A DNA stretch of 64,000 bases, from NCBI RefSeq assembly GCF_036323735.1, contig NC_086027.1:85013662-85077661 (forward strand), in the 5' to 3' direction. Positions 12,166-24,065 of this stretch are shown here, piece after piece. The translations under genes were made by a program, and so were the position numbers. Each line of letters opens with the position of its first letter. Position 1 is the first letter of the stretch. Origin of the DNA: Rattus norvegicus (lineage: Eukaryota; Chordata; Mammalia; Rodentia; Muridae). The notes below the pieces were generated by a model that saw only the letters and a list, made by a program, of their open reading frames with translations, ran no database searches and was not told the DNA's origin.

Positions 12166-13792
12166 CTTGTAGAAAATAAAGAACACTGGGTAAAAAGAAG
12201 ATTCTGCCCTCAGTGTACCTCAGCCACGGAGGAGCCAGTTACACTGCAACTCTATGATGTGGAAGCGCACTTTCACAATTCTGAGAGTGCAGAGGTGTGT
12301 TACACACATACATACATAGTTATTTACCCATCAACGTGTGGCAATTTTCAGTTTACATTTTCTACATGGATCTCTCTTAAAAATAAATAGGGCTGGCTTT
12401 TCAGTTTGTCTTCTGTGAGTTGCTCTTTTTCTGTTTACTGTGGTCATTGTGCCTTAGGAATCTTTCTAGGCCAGCCCCAATAGGCTTCTGTCACTCTTTA
12501 TCCCAACCCCAGAGTATTCCCTAATTGGATGCTCATCTCTCCTAGGCCCCTTTGTCTTTTGAATGTGTTGCTAATGTTGTTTAGACTGATAGCATCATTT
12601 TCAAATAAGGGAAGTGCAGAAGGGCAGAGTGTCAAGGACTGACACTGATCACACACTTAGTAAACTGGAGTGCTTCTGAGCCCCATGTCAGGATCTCCCA
12701 TTTACCCACTTCCCAAAGCCTCTCCAGGACTATGATTGGGTTGAGTAGTGGGTTACCTCAGGGAAGCTGAAGTCAGATGATGTGATTCTCCTGAAAGTAT
12801 TAACTGGTGTCATAATCACACATCAAAGACTTTTAACCAAATGGGCATTAGTAGATGTGGGCATTAGTTTCATAGAAAAACAACGAAAACCTTGCCTACT
12901 TAGGAAGTTATTTTTCCAAGGATGATATATGTTCCGTGGGTTCTCATAAAGAAGTGGTTTGGATTTTGTTTGGGAGTCAGTTTCCTTGGTCAAGAGTGAC
13001 AGCAAAGCCACTAGGTATTTTCTACTCTTCTGAAGACCATGGTAGGAGTTAACAGATGGGGCCAGATCCAAAATGGTGTTCCCGTCTGACAGTGCACTGC
13101 ACATGCTAGCACATGTGAAAGGCAACATGGTCACATAATGGTATATGGCAGCCTCTGGAATTACAAATAAAAGCTCAGCAGACCCATCACTTCCAGGGAT
13201 TGACAGGAACGAGCCACCTGCTGTAGGGACAGCTTCAGGCCTGTGCTCTTCCCAGTGTCACCGAAAGTGAATGTGAAAGTAGTATGACCTCTTCCAAAAA
13301 GGCTGGCTCATTCTTCTACGGAGAGGAAGGCTTAGGTGGCCAGAGCACAGTTGTTTGTTAGCTGATCCAGATATCAATCAATGTCGAGTCAGGGCTACCA
13401 TTGCAAGGCTGTAGAAGCATTTTTCCCCCTGACCTTAACTGGTGCTTACTAACAGAAGGAGACAAATTCTATTGCAAGGGGGAAAAACAATTTCCCTTTT
13501 GTTTCTTTCAAAGACAAAGATTGTTTACATAGACTGAAATGTTAATTTCTTTCTGAAATCAAAGCCACAGACAGACTGATAAGTAAAATCCATGTGTCTG
13601 ATTCCTTTTGGATGCCTTCTTGTTCTGGTAGAGCCGCCGTGTACTCCCAGGAAACATATGGAACACATTCATGCTTATATTACGTGTATCTGCGTGTTCA
13701 CAATCAGACATACAGATGTTTGACTTTGGGTGCAGGGGACTGTCAAATTCTTTTTACAACAGAGTCAGAAGAGGAGATGCTGCTTAGAGCAG
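12166..13792. other. Unique non-coding sequence
   Basis: No repeat family is recognised. A minus-strand open frame of 103 codons (12823-13134) has no supporting context. The sequence runs directly into the minisatellite. Confidence 0.45.
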
Positions 13793-14433
13793 AGTGGTGT
13801 ACAGGGGGATGAATGAGCGCATGGCATATGGGGGATGAATGAGCGCATGGTATATAGGGGATGAATGAATGCATGGTATATAGGGGGATGAATGAATGCA
13901 TGGTATATAGGGGATGAATGAATGCATGGTATATAGGGGGATGAATGAATGCATGGTATATAGGGGATGAATGAATGCATGGTATATAGGGGGATGAATG
14001 ACTGCATAGTGTATAGGGGATGAATGAATGCATGGCATATGGGGAATGAATGAATGCATGGTGTACAGGGGGATGAATGAATGCATGGTGTATAGGGGAT
14101 GAATGAATGCATGGCATATGGGGAATGAATGAGCGCATGGCATATGGGGATGAATGAGCGCATGGTGTACAGGGGGATGAATGAATGCATGGTATATAGG
14201 GGGATGAATGAATGCATGGTATATGGGGGGATGAATGAATGCATGGTATATAGGGGATGAATGAATGCATGGTATATAGGGGATGAATGAATGCATGGTA
14301 TATAGGGGATGAATGAATGCATGGTATATAGGGGGATGAATGAGCGCATGGTGTACAGGGGGATGAATGAATGCATGGTATATAGGGGATGAATGAATGC
14401 ATGGTGTACAGGGGGATGAATGAGCGCATGGCT
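13793..14433. repeat. Minisatellite, about 24 units of 26-27 bp
   Basis: The consensus unit is ATGAATGAATGCATGG followed by TATATAGGGG, with a fifth G in about half of the units. By hand I count 23 full units and one partial. Variants occur at two places: GAATGCAT against GAGCGCAT in the first half, and TATATAG, GTGTACAG, GTGTATAG or CATATG in the second half. Units 3-7 alternate 26 and 27 bp. The minus strand of the unit contains no stop codon in any frame, which explains three overlapping minus frames of 203-265 codons. These are not considered genes. Confidence 0.97.
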
Positions 14434-14454
14434 GGTGACTCAAGGATTACAAAC

Positions 14455-14830
14455 GTGACTAGATAGATCATGGGCCCTAGGGGAGAGCCTACCACTATTA
14501 TTTGGCTAAAGAAGCATAATAATGTGGCTGCCAATGTCATATGACTATACTCTTAGATCAGGCCCCTGCTCAGCCCTCATCAGAGAAGTTGCTCCTTGCC
14601 AGAGATTACCAAGAGGCACAGCTGACCAATGGATGAGACTGAGAGACTTGGGAGTGCTCAGCTCTAAATAAGTGTTTCCCAGACAGGATAGGGCTGAGGC
14701 ATGTATGAATATGTATGGGGGGAATGGGAGGACTTAGGAGGAGTTGGGGAAGGACAATATATGAATAGCGCATACAGTATGAAATTCTTAGCAAGAATAG
14801 CCACAAAAGTGACCTGGGGAATGGCACTGG
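14455..14830 (+). mobile_element. Rodent L1 (Lx-type) UTR-like fragment
   Basis: 'catgggccctaggggagagc' and 'ctaccactattatttggcta', then 'ctcatcagagaagttgctcc' and a G-rich end ('tatggggggaatgggaggac', 'ttaggaggagttgggg', 'acagtatgaaattcttagca') resemble a rodent L1 non-coding block that I know from many introns. The family assignment is from memory and is moderate at best. The minisatellite abuts its 5' side. Confidence 0.45.
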
Positions 14831-15044
14831 AAAGAAAGCTAGATGGAAGCTGGGGGCGGGGGAGGGGCAAGTCTTAGAAGGGGGATTGCACTGTTAGTCA
14901 CACTCTCTGGTCTCAGCATCTACTGGGGATGGTGGCCGAGTGCGGAACAGCTACTCACCTTATTAACTTATGAGCTTGCACACGCGGACAGAAGGTACTT
15001 TTGCTCTCCAACATCCCCCGAACACACTGATTTCCGTTCCTCAG

Positions 15045-15700
15045 GGCAGTGGGATTCCAGGACTATACGAGGTGTTTGGTTTTAGTTTTCTTGAGCAGCC
15101 TCCACACTATTTTCCAACATGGCTTCACCAAACTTACACCAGCCCCAGTTCTGGGTAGGGTGCCCCCTTGTCCGTGTTCTCAGCATCACATTTTATCTTT
15201 CATAACTTCAATAAGGAAGGGGACTCCTCAGTGCAGTTTCAGTCTCTCTCACGCTTAGGTACGTGGGGCAGTTTCTAAGAATGCCTGCCGGACAATTGAC
15301 TGTCTTCTATTGAGAAATGTCTAAACCCTTTACTCATCTTTTAAAAAAATTGTAATTATTTTATCATCGTTGAGCAACTCTTTATATATTTTACATACCA
15401 GTCCCTTTTCTGTGTATAATTTGCAAATCCTTTCTTACGGTCTATGGGTTGCCCACTTGGTCAGTTGTTTTCGGAGCTGTGACTTAGATTAATGTGATCT
15501 CCCCTTTATTTTTATTTTTATTTTTTTGGCCTAAACTTTGGGGTTCATATCCAAGAAATCACCATCCTGAGCAATGGCATAATATTTCCTTATTTCCTTT
15601 TTTAACTTTTAAACTTTCGGTTCTCATGTTTACGTTTTGATATCATTTTCTTTATATCGTGTTTACATTTTAGATCATAAGTCAGTTCTTACATAGGAGT
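15045..15700 (-). mobile_element. Old L1 (L1M-type) ORF2 3'-end fragment
   Basis: The plus strand shows antisense L1 ORF2 landmarks in order: 'cctccacactattttccaac', a decayed 'ccaacacttgtta'-like region, 'ttctattgagaaatgtctaa', 'caactctttatatattttac', 'ggtctatgggttgcccactt' and 'catatccaagaaatcaccat'. These correspond to the C-terminal part of the L1 reverse transcriptase protein. The reading frame is destroyed by indels, so this is a dead copy. Confidence 0.85.
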
Positions 15701-15739
15701 CAGATAATCATCTGCGTTCATTCTCCTGCCTCACTGGAC

Positions 15740-16000
15740 TAAAAAGCTGGACCTAATCCTACTTCACATCACAGCTCAAACGTCATCTCCTACCATTCTC
15801 TTAACCCTTCTCTCTGTTCCAGCCATGCTGGCTCTATTGGGTTCCTAGACATATTGACTATCTTCTTGCTTCAGGAAATTTCTACTTGGTTTTTCCATAT
15901 TCCCATGATGCTCTGCTCTAGGTAATCAATATGCTTACTCTCACTTCCTTGAGGTGTTCCTTATGCAAAATGTAATCTCTCCTCTGAAAGCCTCTGAAAG
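15740..16000 (+). mobile_element. L2 LINE fragment (diverged)
   Basis: 'catcacagctcaaacgtcat' and 'ctcctaccattctcttaacc' parallel the L2 stretch 'cagctcaaatgtcacctcctcagagaggccttccc'. It is followed by pyrimidine-rich, L2-like sequence. It lies next to a second L2-like fragment in the same orientation. Confidence 0.5.
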
Positions 16001-16204
16001 AGGTTTGAAACTACCTCTTATTTAGTAGCTACATGTCCCTGGGAAAACATGGAGATGCTCTAATTCTCCTGCCTCTTAAATGGCAATAGGAACTGTGCTA
16101 GCTTGGCCACGGGACTTCCATCTCTGTGGGTCAACATGATGGACCGCTGGTGAGTTTCTTATGGTTCCATCTAATAACTGCTTTACTGAGATGGGATAAG
16201 CTAC

Positions 16205-16375
16205 TTATACTGCCAGAGGAAGTCACCAGGGGTTCACACAAAGCCCTCTAAAACCTGGTCCCCATTGCCTGTCTAACTTCATGTTTCTTCATGTGCCACA
16301 CTCTGTACTTAGCCAATACTCAGAGGGTGAAGAACTTGCTGCAGTCTCCTGAACCCATCTGGTCATCCACTTTAT
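16205..16375 (+). mobile_element. L2 LINE fragment
   Basis: 'aaagccctctaaaacctggt' with 'ccccattgcctgtctaactt', 'catgtgccacactctgtact' and 'tagccaatactcagagggtg' follows the L2 3'-region order ('aaccctctaaagcctggccccaacctacc...ccacacactctgtgctccagcc'). It is old, diverged and non-functional. Confidence 0.6.
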
Positions 16376-16806
16376 TTTACATTACATTATACTGGTGTTT
16401 CTATCTGGATGGGATTTTCCCGACCCTAGTCCTTAGGATCTAGTACAATAGTTCCCTTTGTTTACTCCTCTGTGTGGGTGTCCCCATTCTGCCCAAGTCT
16501 GTCTTACCTTCCTCTGTATAATTTTGGAGTTTTAATGACACTCCCTGCATATATTACAATGACTGATTTTCATATCTGACTCCTCGACAACATTTGACTT
16601 TTTCAAATACATAGGTATTTTATTCATGTCTGTCTTCAACTCTTGCACACTTTGGAATTGAATAGGTTTTTTTTTAAACCAATTTTGGGTGGGTACATAC
16701 AAGTGTATGACAAGCTGAGAATATGGAGACCTGTTTTAAGACACCTTTCCTCGTGCCTGGGCCTGAGGTAAGGTAAAGATTAAGGAAACATGCAAGCCAC
16801 TGAGGT
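16376..16806. other. Unique non-coding sequence
   Basis: I see nothing recognisable before the CA tract. Confidence 0.4.
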
Positions 16807-16808
16807 AC

Positions 16809-16809
16809 A

Positions 16810-16868
<59 letters not shown>
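16809..16868. repeat. (CA)n microsatellite, about 30 units
   Basis: Pure CA dinucleotides. A cysteine/valine-rich minus-strand frame across it is an artefact of the repeat. Confidence 0.98.
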
Positions 16869-16870
<2 letters not shown>

Positions 16871-17970
16871 TAGAAATCAAGTTAAATCAGAGTATAACAG
16901 GGTAGAGAAAGGAAGCAGCATGGAAAAGCAGAGACCCTGAAGAGAATTATATCCAAGTGGATGGCTGCTTGCCTTTGGCCTCTTTATGGTTTCTGATGGC
17001 GTGGCTGGCTTTAGTCCCATGGATGAGTGCAGGAAGCAATTTCCTCCGGTAGGGTGAACCAAAGGCCAGTGGGTCTCTACTTTGCTTCCAAGTGATATGT
17101 GGCAGAAGCCTGAGGGTGGGAGGCAGCTTCTAACAGCTGTCATTTTGGAGGCCCTGGGGCTACCCTGGCTTAGGAAGAGAATTGCAAATGATTTTTAATT
17201 AAAATGAAATAATGGAGGGGCATTCCCCTGCACTGTGGCACCTCCTGGACTGACATCAATGACTATGGACCTGTAGACATACTAGGCTGATCAACCAGTG
17301 CTCAGAGTGAATCTGAGAAATGCCCCCAGGGGTTTGTTGAAATGACATGACTTGGTTCCCTTCTCAACAGATCATTGACCTTCTATCTTGCTATGAGAAG
17401 CACTGGTCTGGAAGGAAAGCATCTTAATTGATAGCTTCATTTCCCTTTAATCCATAAGAATGAAGGGGAATGATAATTCTAGGAGAGATGAATTCACTGG
17501 TGCTAATACTCTGTTTAGTTAGTGTTTTTAACTCACGGATGGGCTCATGGCCACAGAATGTAGGTTCACATCCTAACCAGGGTATCTCATGTGTCTACAA
17601 CTTCTTCTTTCTGACATCTGGTTGAACACATTGCAGATGGACAGCGTACAGTGAATTATGATGCTAAGGTTGGATCTTTAAGAGGAAAACTGGTCAAGGA
17701 AAGAGAAATTCACCAGGACTTACTTGCTGGGATGTACTGTGGAGAAGCAGAGTGAAAAAGACAAGATGCCCCTGAATCTTTATCTTGAAGATTTCTGTGG
17801 AATACAAGATCCTTTGAGATTTTGCACTGTGGTCCATAGAATGGGTGTGTGAGAATGGTTTCACAGTATTCTAGGAGCCAAGGAAGCTAGAAACCAGAGT
17901 CAGCTAAATGCAGGGGGTTTTGAAGTGAGACTCTTTGTTGATATACTGTGCCCCTAAAGCATACTAGGCA
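16869..17970. other. Unique non-coding sequence
   Basis: No repeat, exon or RNA gene is recognised. Confidence 0.45.
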
Positions 17971-17974
17971 AATA

Positions 17975-18100
17975 ATACAGAGCGCTTCTGTGCCTCAGTT
18001 TCTCTTTATAGGATGGGAATAGTAATGGTGCCTAGGTCTTCAGATTAAAAAACTGAATCTGTAAAGGGCCTGGATTTGGTACTTGATGATGAGTTAATTT
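17975..18100 (+). mobile_element. MIR SINE fragment
   Basis: 'gcgcttctgtgcctcagttt' then 'ctctttataggatgggaata' and 'gtaatggtgcctagg' match the MIR core ('ctgtgcctcagtttcctcatctgtaaaatggggataataatagtacc'). The tRNA-like head and the 3' tail are lost. Confidence 0.75.
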
Positions 18101-18188
18101 GAAAGCACTGGACTTGATTTTCATAGAATAAAAAGTATGATCAAAAAAAAAAAGTATGATCAATATGTGTGTGCGCACACATGGGAGG

Positions 18189-18191
<3 letters not shown>

Positions 18192-18246
<55 letters not shown>
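18192..18246. repeat. (GA)n microsatellite, about 27 units
   Basis: Pure GA repeat, preceded by (GGGA)-like units and by a local duplication of 'aaaagtatgatcaa' at 18131-18163. Confidence 0.98.
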
Positions 18247-18248
<2 letters not shown>

Positions 18249-18249
18249 C

Positions 18250-21050
18250 ATATCCCTTATGAATAGGTCTTTGCAAAGCCTCAAATCTTTGGCCATGTTA
18301 GTGATGGAAGGTCTTGATGAAGAAGGGATAAACTGGGACTCACTTTTCTTTCTTCTGAGATTGCCCTTCAGCACAATTTCCTGGCCATTGGGAAGAGAAC
18401 TGAAAGATTGCCTGAATTTTCTTCCACTAGAGCCTTGCCAGCTTAGCAAAGACATGTCTGGCCTCCTCTGAGGCTCACAACAGGAATTTCCTTAATTTCT
18501 ACTGATCTTGACAGTTTGTGAACAGCCCTGAGTATTGCATTTACCCAGGTAACTTTCAGTTCCCCATCACATGGGGAAAGAGGATGTTTTTGCTCTCTGT
18601 TGATGAGACAAGGCACCCAGTATGTAGGAGACTCGAAGACTCTAAGGGACCATGTCACTGGGACTTGAGTTGGAGTTCACTCATAGTGTGGAAATTGTAG
18701 GTCTTGAATACTTCTGACGTTGTTCACTAAAGAGAGACCCACACAACATGCCTACAGATAATGTCATTTTCTAAGGGACAGAGATATGTCCAACCTTCAG
18801 CCCATGAGCCACACATAACCAAGGACAGCTATGAATGTGACCCAACACAAAACCTTTAAGTTATTTAAAGTATGAGACTTTTATTTCAGGGCATTTATTT
18901 TTTTCTTGCTGTTGTTTGGTTTTGTTTTATTGGTAACCTGATTGTCCAGTTACTTTGGGATGTTGTGATAGCAGGAAGCTGGACATCTTTGGAAGGATGT
19001 TCAACCTTTGACCTCTGAAATAAAACATCCCTCCCAATTTAAGCTTGATATTTCTGGATCCCTTTAAATCTGTACATTAACCAGGTTTTCTGATGCTGCT
19101 CCAATATAACGGACACTGAAGACAGATGGTGGGAAGAGGGACGTTTAGACAGTGCCACTAGAACAGCTGTCTGGAAGAGGAGCAGAATGAACAGGCAAGG
19201 GGAGGGAACTTGCCTGCCTTTAGAGGAACTGAAGGGAGCTGTTACTTATCAATAGTTCAAATGCTAGCGGGAGCTCAGAAAGGTCTCCCTACTCACTTTC
19301 AATCCCCATGAAAAAGAATCGAGGCTATCAATAGGCTCACAAGATATTATTATTTATTGGAGTGACCTTTGTTGCTAAGTAACAGCATGATGTTCAGACT
19401 GTATTAAAATTTATAATTGGCATGAGCTTAAACTAATGTGCGTGGGCATCATAGACATTAAGCCTCATAGCGGGGATGTAAATTAGTCAGAAAGTTTCAT
19501 GGGGGGGGGTCAGTGTGATTGTCAGATAATGCCGAACTAAGTCAAATTAATTTCTAATAATTTGTGTGAAGTGGGCAGCTGAGAACCAGGAAGCTCTGGA
19601 AACTGTAGGAGCTGCAAAGCTTTGGTGTCAGGTTGGAAATCTGGATGCTCACCCATGCCAGCAAACATTAAGGCTGGATGTTGAAATTCAATGAGTGACG
19701 TTTCCTAGGTTCAGACATAATCTAGTTACAAGTCCTATTTTCTTGACTAGGCAGAAAATTAAGTAATGACAGTGGGCTAGAGAGGATCCGCTACCCCAGG
19801 CTGCCTGGTTAAATGCTATCACTGAATTTTAACCAGGGCTAGAATACATTCCAGTGTCAGCAACAGGTGAAGTCTTGAACTGATCATTAAGAAAGACCAA
19901 TTCCTTCTCAGCGGGCTGAAAATCTAAATAAGCTAGGTAGGCAGAACACAGGGTAAATTAAGATACATCTTATCCTTTCACCCACTGTGAAATGGAATCT
20001 TAATGTACAGTAGCCCCTGAAAGGCGACAAGGAAACTCTGGCAGTGGAATCAGAGCGGAAGGGGTAACCACAGGAAGCCTGAAGGAGATTCATTTCGAAG
20101 TGCCTTGCCTCCCAGTCAGTCATCACTCATTTACTTATTTTCCTTGTTATCGAATACCAGATATAAATGACTCTGAAGGAGGAAAAGCTTGTTCTGGCCC
20201 ATTGGTCCATTGCTTTGGAACTGAGGGGAGGCAGAAATATCATGTGATAATGCTTTACAGCAACCAGGAAAGGGAGCGGGTCATGGACAAGATGTCCTTC
20301 CCAGAGCATCTCACTCAGGGTGACCCACTTCCTCTGTGTGGTCTCAATTCCTGAAGTTTCCATACCTTCCGAAATAGTGCCACTAACTGGAGACCAAGCC
20401 TTTAATCTATGAGTCTGTGGGGATTATTTAATATTTAAAACCACCGCATATTCCATAGAATATAGATTCAATAAGGACAGAAACCATATTGGCTAGTCAG
20501 CTGTCATGTACTCCTGAAATAGAGAGAGAAATTGACTTTAGAGACTGGAACTCTGGGTGAGGGTTCATCTTATCGTCAGCTAGCCTGTCCACAGCAACTG
20601 GAGGCAGTTGACTTGGATTCTGTTCTCTAACTGTGCTGAATAAAGAATCTGAGTAGAGACTCATTTCCCTCCATCCTTGGAGTGTTCTAGGAGCCTTCCA
20701 CCCTGCTACGCAGGAATGGGCTGTGGGATTGGAGAGTTCATGAAGAGCTACTTTTTCCTCCTGAGCAGAAACTGAGTACTCATTAGTTTCCATACCCTTC
20801 TCCTGAGCATATGATCAGAGCACACATTCCATCACTAGAGGACTGGTACCCAACTCACACGTGAAGGGATCAGCACAGTAGAAGATACTGTGAGATTTTG
20901 AGCAACATAAAAACTCAATGGTGGACACCATCACTAAACACAAATCAGTACTGGTGATTTTCTATTCTGTGGCTTTCTCAGATAAACATAGCCCATCTCT
21001 CTGTCTTATTGACAAGCTCTAAGAGACCAATCTTTACCCATATTTTAGTC
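18250..21050. other. Unique non-coding sequence
   Basis: About 2.8 kb with no repeat family that I can support. It contains a run of nine G at 19501-19509. Short overlapping frames near 18.5 and 20.1-20.8 kb have no recognisable product. Confidence 0.45.
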
Positions 21051-21055
21051 TAATG

Positions 21056-21180
21056 TTTATTTAGCTGTGTGATCTTGTGCAAGCTACTCAAGTTTTCTGG
21101 AACTTGACCTCTTTCTGCTTAAAACAGGGGCAGCGATAGACTTACTTAAAAGGGTTGTAAGAATGAAATGTGTATAGACC
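21056..21180 (+). mobile_element. MIR SINE fragment
   Basis: 'tagctgtgtgatcttgtgca' plus 'agctactcaagttttctgga', then 'gggcagcgatagacttactt' and 'aaaagggttgtaagaatgaa' match the MIR order (GTGTGACCTTGGGCAAG, TTACTTAACC, ATAATAGTACCTAC, AGGGTTGTTGTGAGGATTAA). It sits directly upstream of a B4 SINE. Confidence 0.82.
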
Positions 21181-21214
21181 AGAGCTTGCATGTAGTCAGA
21201 GCTTGCTAAGCCCT

Positions 21215-21455
21215 TCCTGTATCTCACTTGACAGACTGCTTGCCTAGAGCACATGAGTCCCTGGCCTTAGTCCCTAGCACCTAATCACCATTAGCATCAC
21301 CATCCCCCTGGCCTTAGTAGTGCAGCCTTGCAATAATCTTAGCACTCGAGAGACTGAGGCAGGAAGATCAGAAGTTCAAAATCATCCTGAGCTACATATA
21401 AAGTTTGAAGTTAGCCTAGGCTACATAAGACCCCATCTCAACAAACCAAACATCC
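21215..21455 (+). mobile_element. B4 SINE (ID-like head joined to B1-like tail)
   Basis: The ID-like 5' part is 'gcttgcctagagcacatgag' with 'tccctggccttagtccctag'. The B1-like 3' part is 'aatcttagcactcgagagac', 'tgaggcaggaagatcagaag', 'cctaggctacataagacccc' and 'atctcaa'. The order ID then B1 defines B4. The copy is old. The 7SL-derived half contains a B1-internal region extended by about 20 bp. Confidence 0.78.
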
Positions 21456-21809
21456 CCTCTTCCCAAGAAGCCTCATGATCCTTTTCTGTATTAATAGCAC
21501 TGAGTGACCTCAGACTTCTAAGTTTGTGATTGGAATTTATATGTGATTGGCATGTAAAGAGCTTGGGAAACATCTGCTGGAGTAGGATTCTTCAGAGCTC
21601 TGATGGTCAACTAGAGTCTGTTTCTGTAGGTCAGCATTGCTGAGTGTACAGAAGCTGCCATTAGGCAAATGGTCCAGACATTTAAGACAAATGGGTAGAA
21701 TGTGTTTGTGTAACATTTTCATCCTCTCTCCTACTCTGCTTCAAGATGCTCATGTATGTGGTTTACTGCAATTGCTCCTTATCTACTTACTGTTTGAGTC
21801 TGTTTGTTC

Positions 21810-22172
21810 TAGGTTAGATCTTGAATGTCCCCCGAAGATCCACATGTTAAAGGTTATTCCTCAAGATGACACTGTTGGGAGAAAGTGGAGTTGTTAAGAA
21901 AGAGGGCCACAGTTGGAGACTACTAGATCCTTGGGAGCATGTCATTAAAGGGGATTCTAAGATCCTAGTGTCTTTCTTTTCTGTCTTTGCTGTCAGGCCA
22001 CGAAGAGGTCTACTGCAGTCTTTCTCAGTGAGGTGCTGTCTGTCCATAGGCTCAAATCAACAGAGACAACTAATGAACCAAACTTCCAAAATGGTAAGCA
22101 AAACAAACAATTGAGCTTTACAAATTGATTTTCTCAGACATTTGATATAATAACAGAAAACTGTCTAAGACA
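21810..22172 (+). mobile_element. MaLR/ERVL-like LTR fragment
   Basis: It starts 'ggttagatcttgaatgtccc' with 'ccgaagatccacatgttaaa', and ends 'aaattgattttctcagacat' with a decayed 'ttgatataataacagaaaac' and 'tgtctaagaca'. The order (opening phrase, 'gccacgaagagg', 'aaattgatttTCTCAG..TTT', terminal 'taagaca') is that of an old mammalian LTR that I know from MaLR/ERVL-type copies. The exact family is uncertain. Confidence 0.5.
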
Positions 22173-22480
22173 AGGAGCCAAGGGACTGGTATGCTTGTTT
22201 CCCATACTCACTGTCTGCCTTGAAAAAAGGTCACAGAATTCAAGTGCTCCTTTCTTACATCTTGTTCTCGGCACGTCCTGGCATCTATTTAGAATAAAGT
22301 GCAATTGTAACATTGATAATTCCAGAGTACCAATGTATCCTTTGTGTCCTTTCTAAATCTGTCTCTCACTTTTGGAAATAGCGATGTATGTAACCTCTTA
22401 AGGTTTGGGGATGTAGCTTATCGAAAGAGGGTTTGTGTAGCATTCACAGAATCCTATCCTAAACCCTTAGTATCAAATAT

Positions 22481-22552
22481 ACCACCACCACCACCACCAC
22501 CACCACCACCACCACCACCACCACCACCACCACCACCACCACCACCACCACC
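22481..22552. repeat. (CCA)24 trinucleotide microsatellite
   Basis: Seventy-two bases of perfect ACC/CCA repeat. The complementary strand is (TGG)24, which produces a proline or valine run in spurious frames. Confidence 0.99.
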
Positions 22553-22745
22553 AAAGGCACCATAAGTAGCACCCTTTCTCCCCCTACCATTTCTCTGTAC
22601 TCCCAATCACCATTAGTAGCACCATTCCCCACCATCTCAACCACCACTACCATCCCCCTGCTACCTTCCCACACCTCCACCATCCCTGCTATACTCCCTG
22701 CTACCCCTCCCCCACCCTTACTGCCAACAACCCCCTCCCCCAACC
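22553..22745. repeat. Degenerate CCA/C-rich low-complexity tract
   Basis: For nearly 200 bp after the perfect tract, the sequence is dominated by CACC, ACCA and CCCC words with almost no G on the plus strand. It looks like an older, mutated extension of the same array. Confidence 0.8.
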
Positions 22746-24064
22746 AGTATGACCGCTTTACTTAAAATGATTCTATTCTGAGTTTCCTGACCTTCTGCTC
22801 AGATGCCCATCATGGTCACTTGTGAGTACAGCCATGTATTTAGCCATCTTCACATACATGACTGATCATCTTACTAATGAGTTTCTACAAGCCTGTTGAA
22901 AGTGTGGGGTCCTTAGCTGTATTACCTTTATGGTGATGTTAATGATAATACCCAAGAAACAGGTTTGCTGGGAGGATAAAGATGATGCTATATGAACATT
23001 CTTTATAACCCACCAATTTCTGCACACATACAGGTTATTATAGCTCTCCACTTGAGTTGAGGGAACCCACAACAGCTCTCATTTCATGCCAGGATGAGAT
23101 TTTATGTGTACCTCTGAAATGTCTGGAAAGCCCAGAGGTGGCTGTGTAGCCAACAGGTTTCCTCTCATTGTAGTCCTTGCATTATTGATATCACTGCTGT
23201 GACAAGAAGTGACCTTCAGAGGCTTCATGCTGTCCATATGCCTACAACAAAGAGATATAACCAGGAGAGGGAGGTTACAGAGTCTCTTGGGTGGCAAATG
23301 CTAACAAATGGCTTGACAGACCCAAGTAAAAAATTTAAACTAAAATGAATATATCTTTTGAGTTCTCTGGTTGCTTCAGTCTATTGCATTCTAGAAGATC
23401 TGTTTTTGGGGGTATAGAATCCATTCAAATATATAAGGTAAAAATTGCTTTATTGGCTTATTGTCTGAAATTTTGGCAGAGCATAGACATATTTCAGCAT
23501 TTATTACCCTTTGAGTGATTTTTAGCTTTGTTCCAGGAAAAATACAATTAATCTTGTGGAAGCCACAATACCAGTCTGTATGAGGCCGGCTGCTTCAGAG
23601 GTCACACGGGGTCTCTAGCTCCTTTGACTCATCGTTTTGGCTGAGGGTGAGTGTAATGTATACCACAAGAAGCCTCTTGCTTCCATTTGTAAAACTGTCT
23701 GAGAAGCTCAGGACTTGCGAGGGGCGGGAGTGAGGGCCATGGTGCATCCAGATGTGCTCCATCAGCCCCAAGAACACATCTGGGAAAGTAGGTGTTGCGT
23801 GTGAGGCCTGCCTGAGTGGGTGGAGAGGGAGCATGACTTGCTTTGGTCTTCGATGTGATGCTGTCGGACTGTGTTGTGACCCACAGGGAGGACTGCCATC
23901 CTCATAGTCTGAGTCAATGCCATTAGATCTCTTCCTTGCACCATGTTAGTTATCCCAGGACAGCACAGGAACATGAACCCTTATCAAGCCCAGCGTAGCT
24001 GAGAGAACCAGGAACAACTTTCCCCCCACCCCACACCCCTGTGCTCCTTTCTGAGTGTCTTGCA
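22746..24064. other. Unique non-coding sequence
   Basis: No repeat family is recognised. Minus-strand frames at 23595-23834 and 23762-23974 overlap without any recognisable product. Confidence 0.45.
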
Positions 24065-24065
24065 G

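Noticed and set aside
13793..14433. CRISPR array
   Set aside because: The units are contiguous with no unique spacers, and the context is mammalian.
13743..14540. A 265-codon minus-strand frame and two overlapping frames of 203 and 219 codons as a repetitive protein gene
   Set aside because: They exist because the 26/27-bp unit lacks stops in all minus frames. There is no promoter, splice or composition support.
22344..22743. Poly-proline and poly-valine frames over the CCA tract
   Set aside because: They are microsatellite artefacts with no flanking domain.
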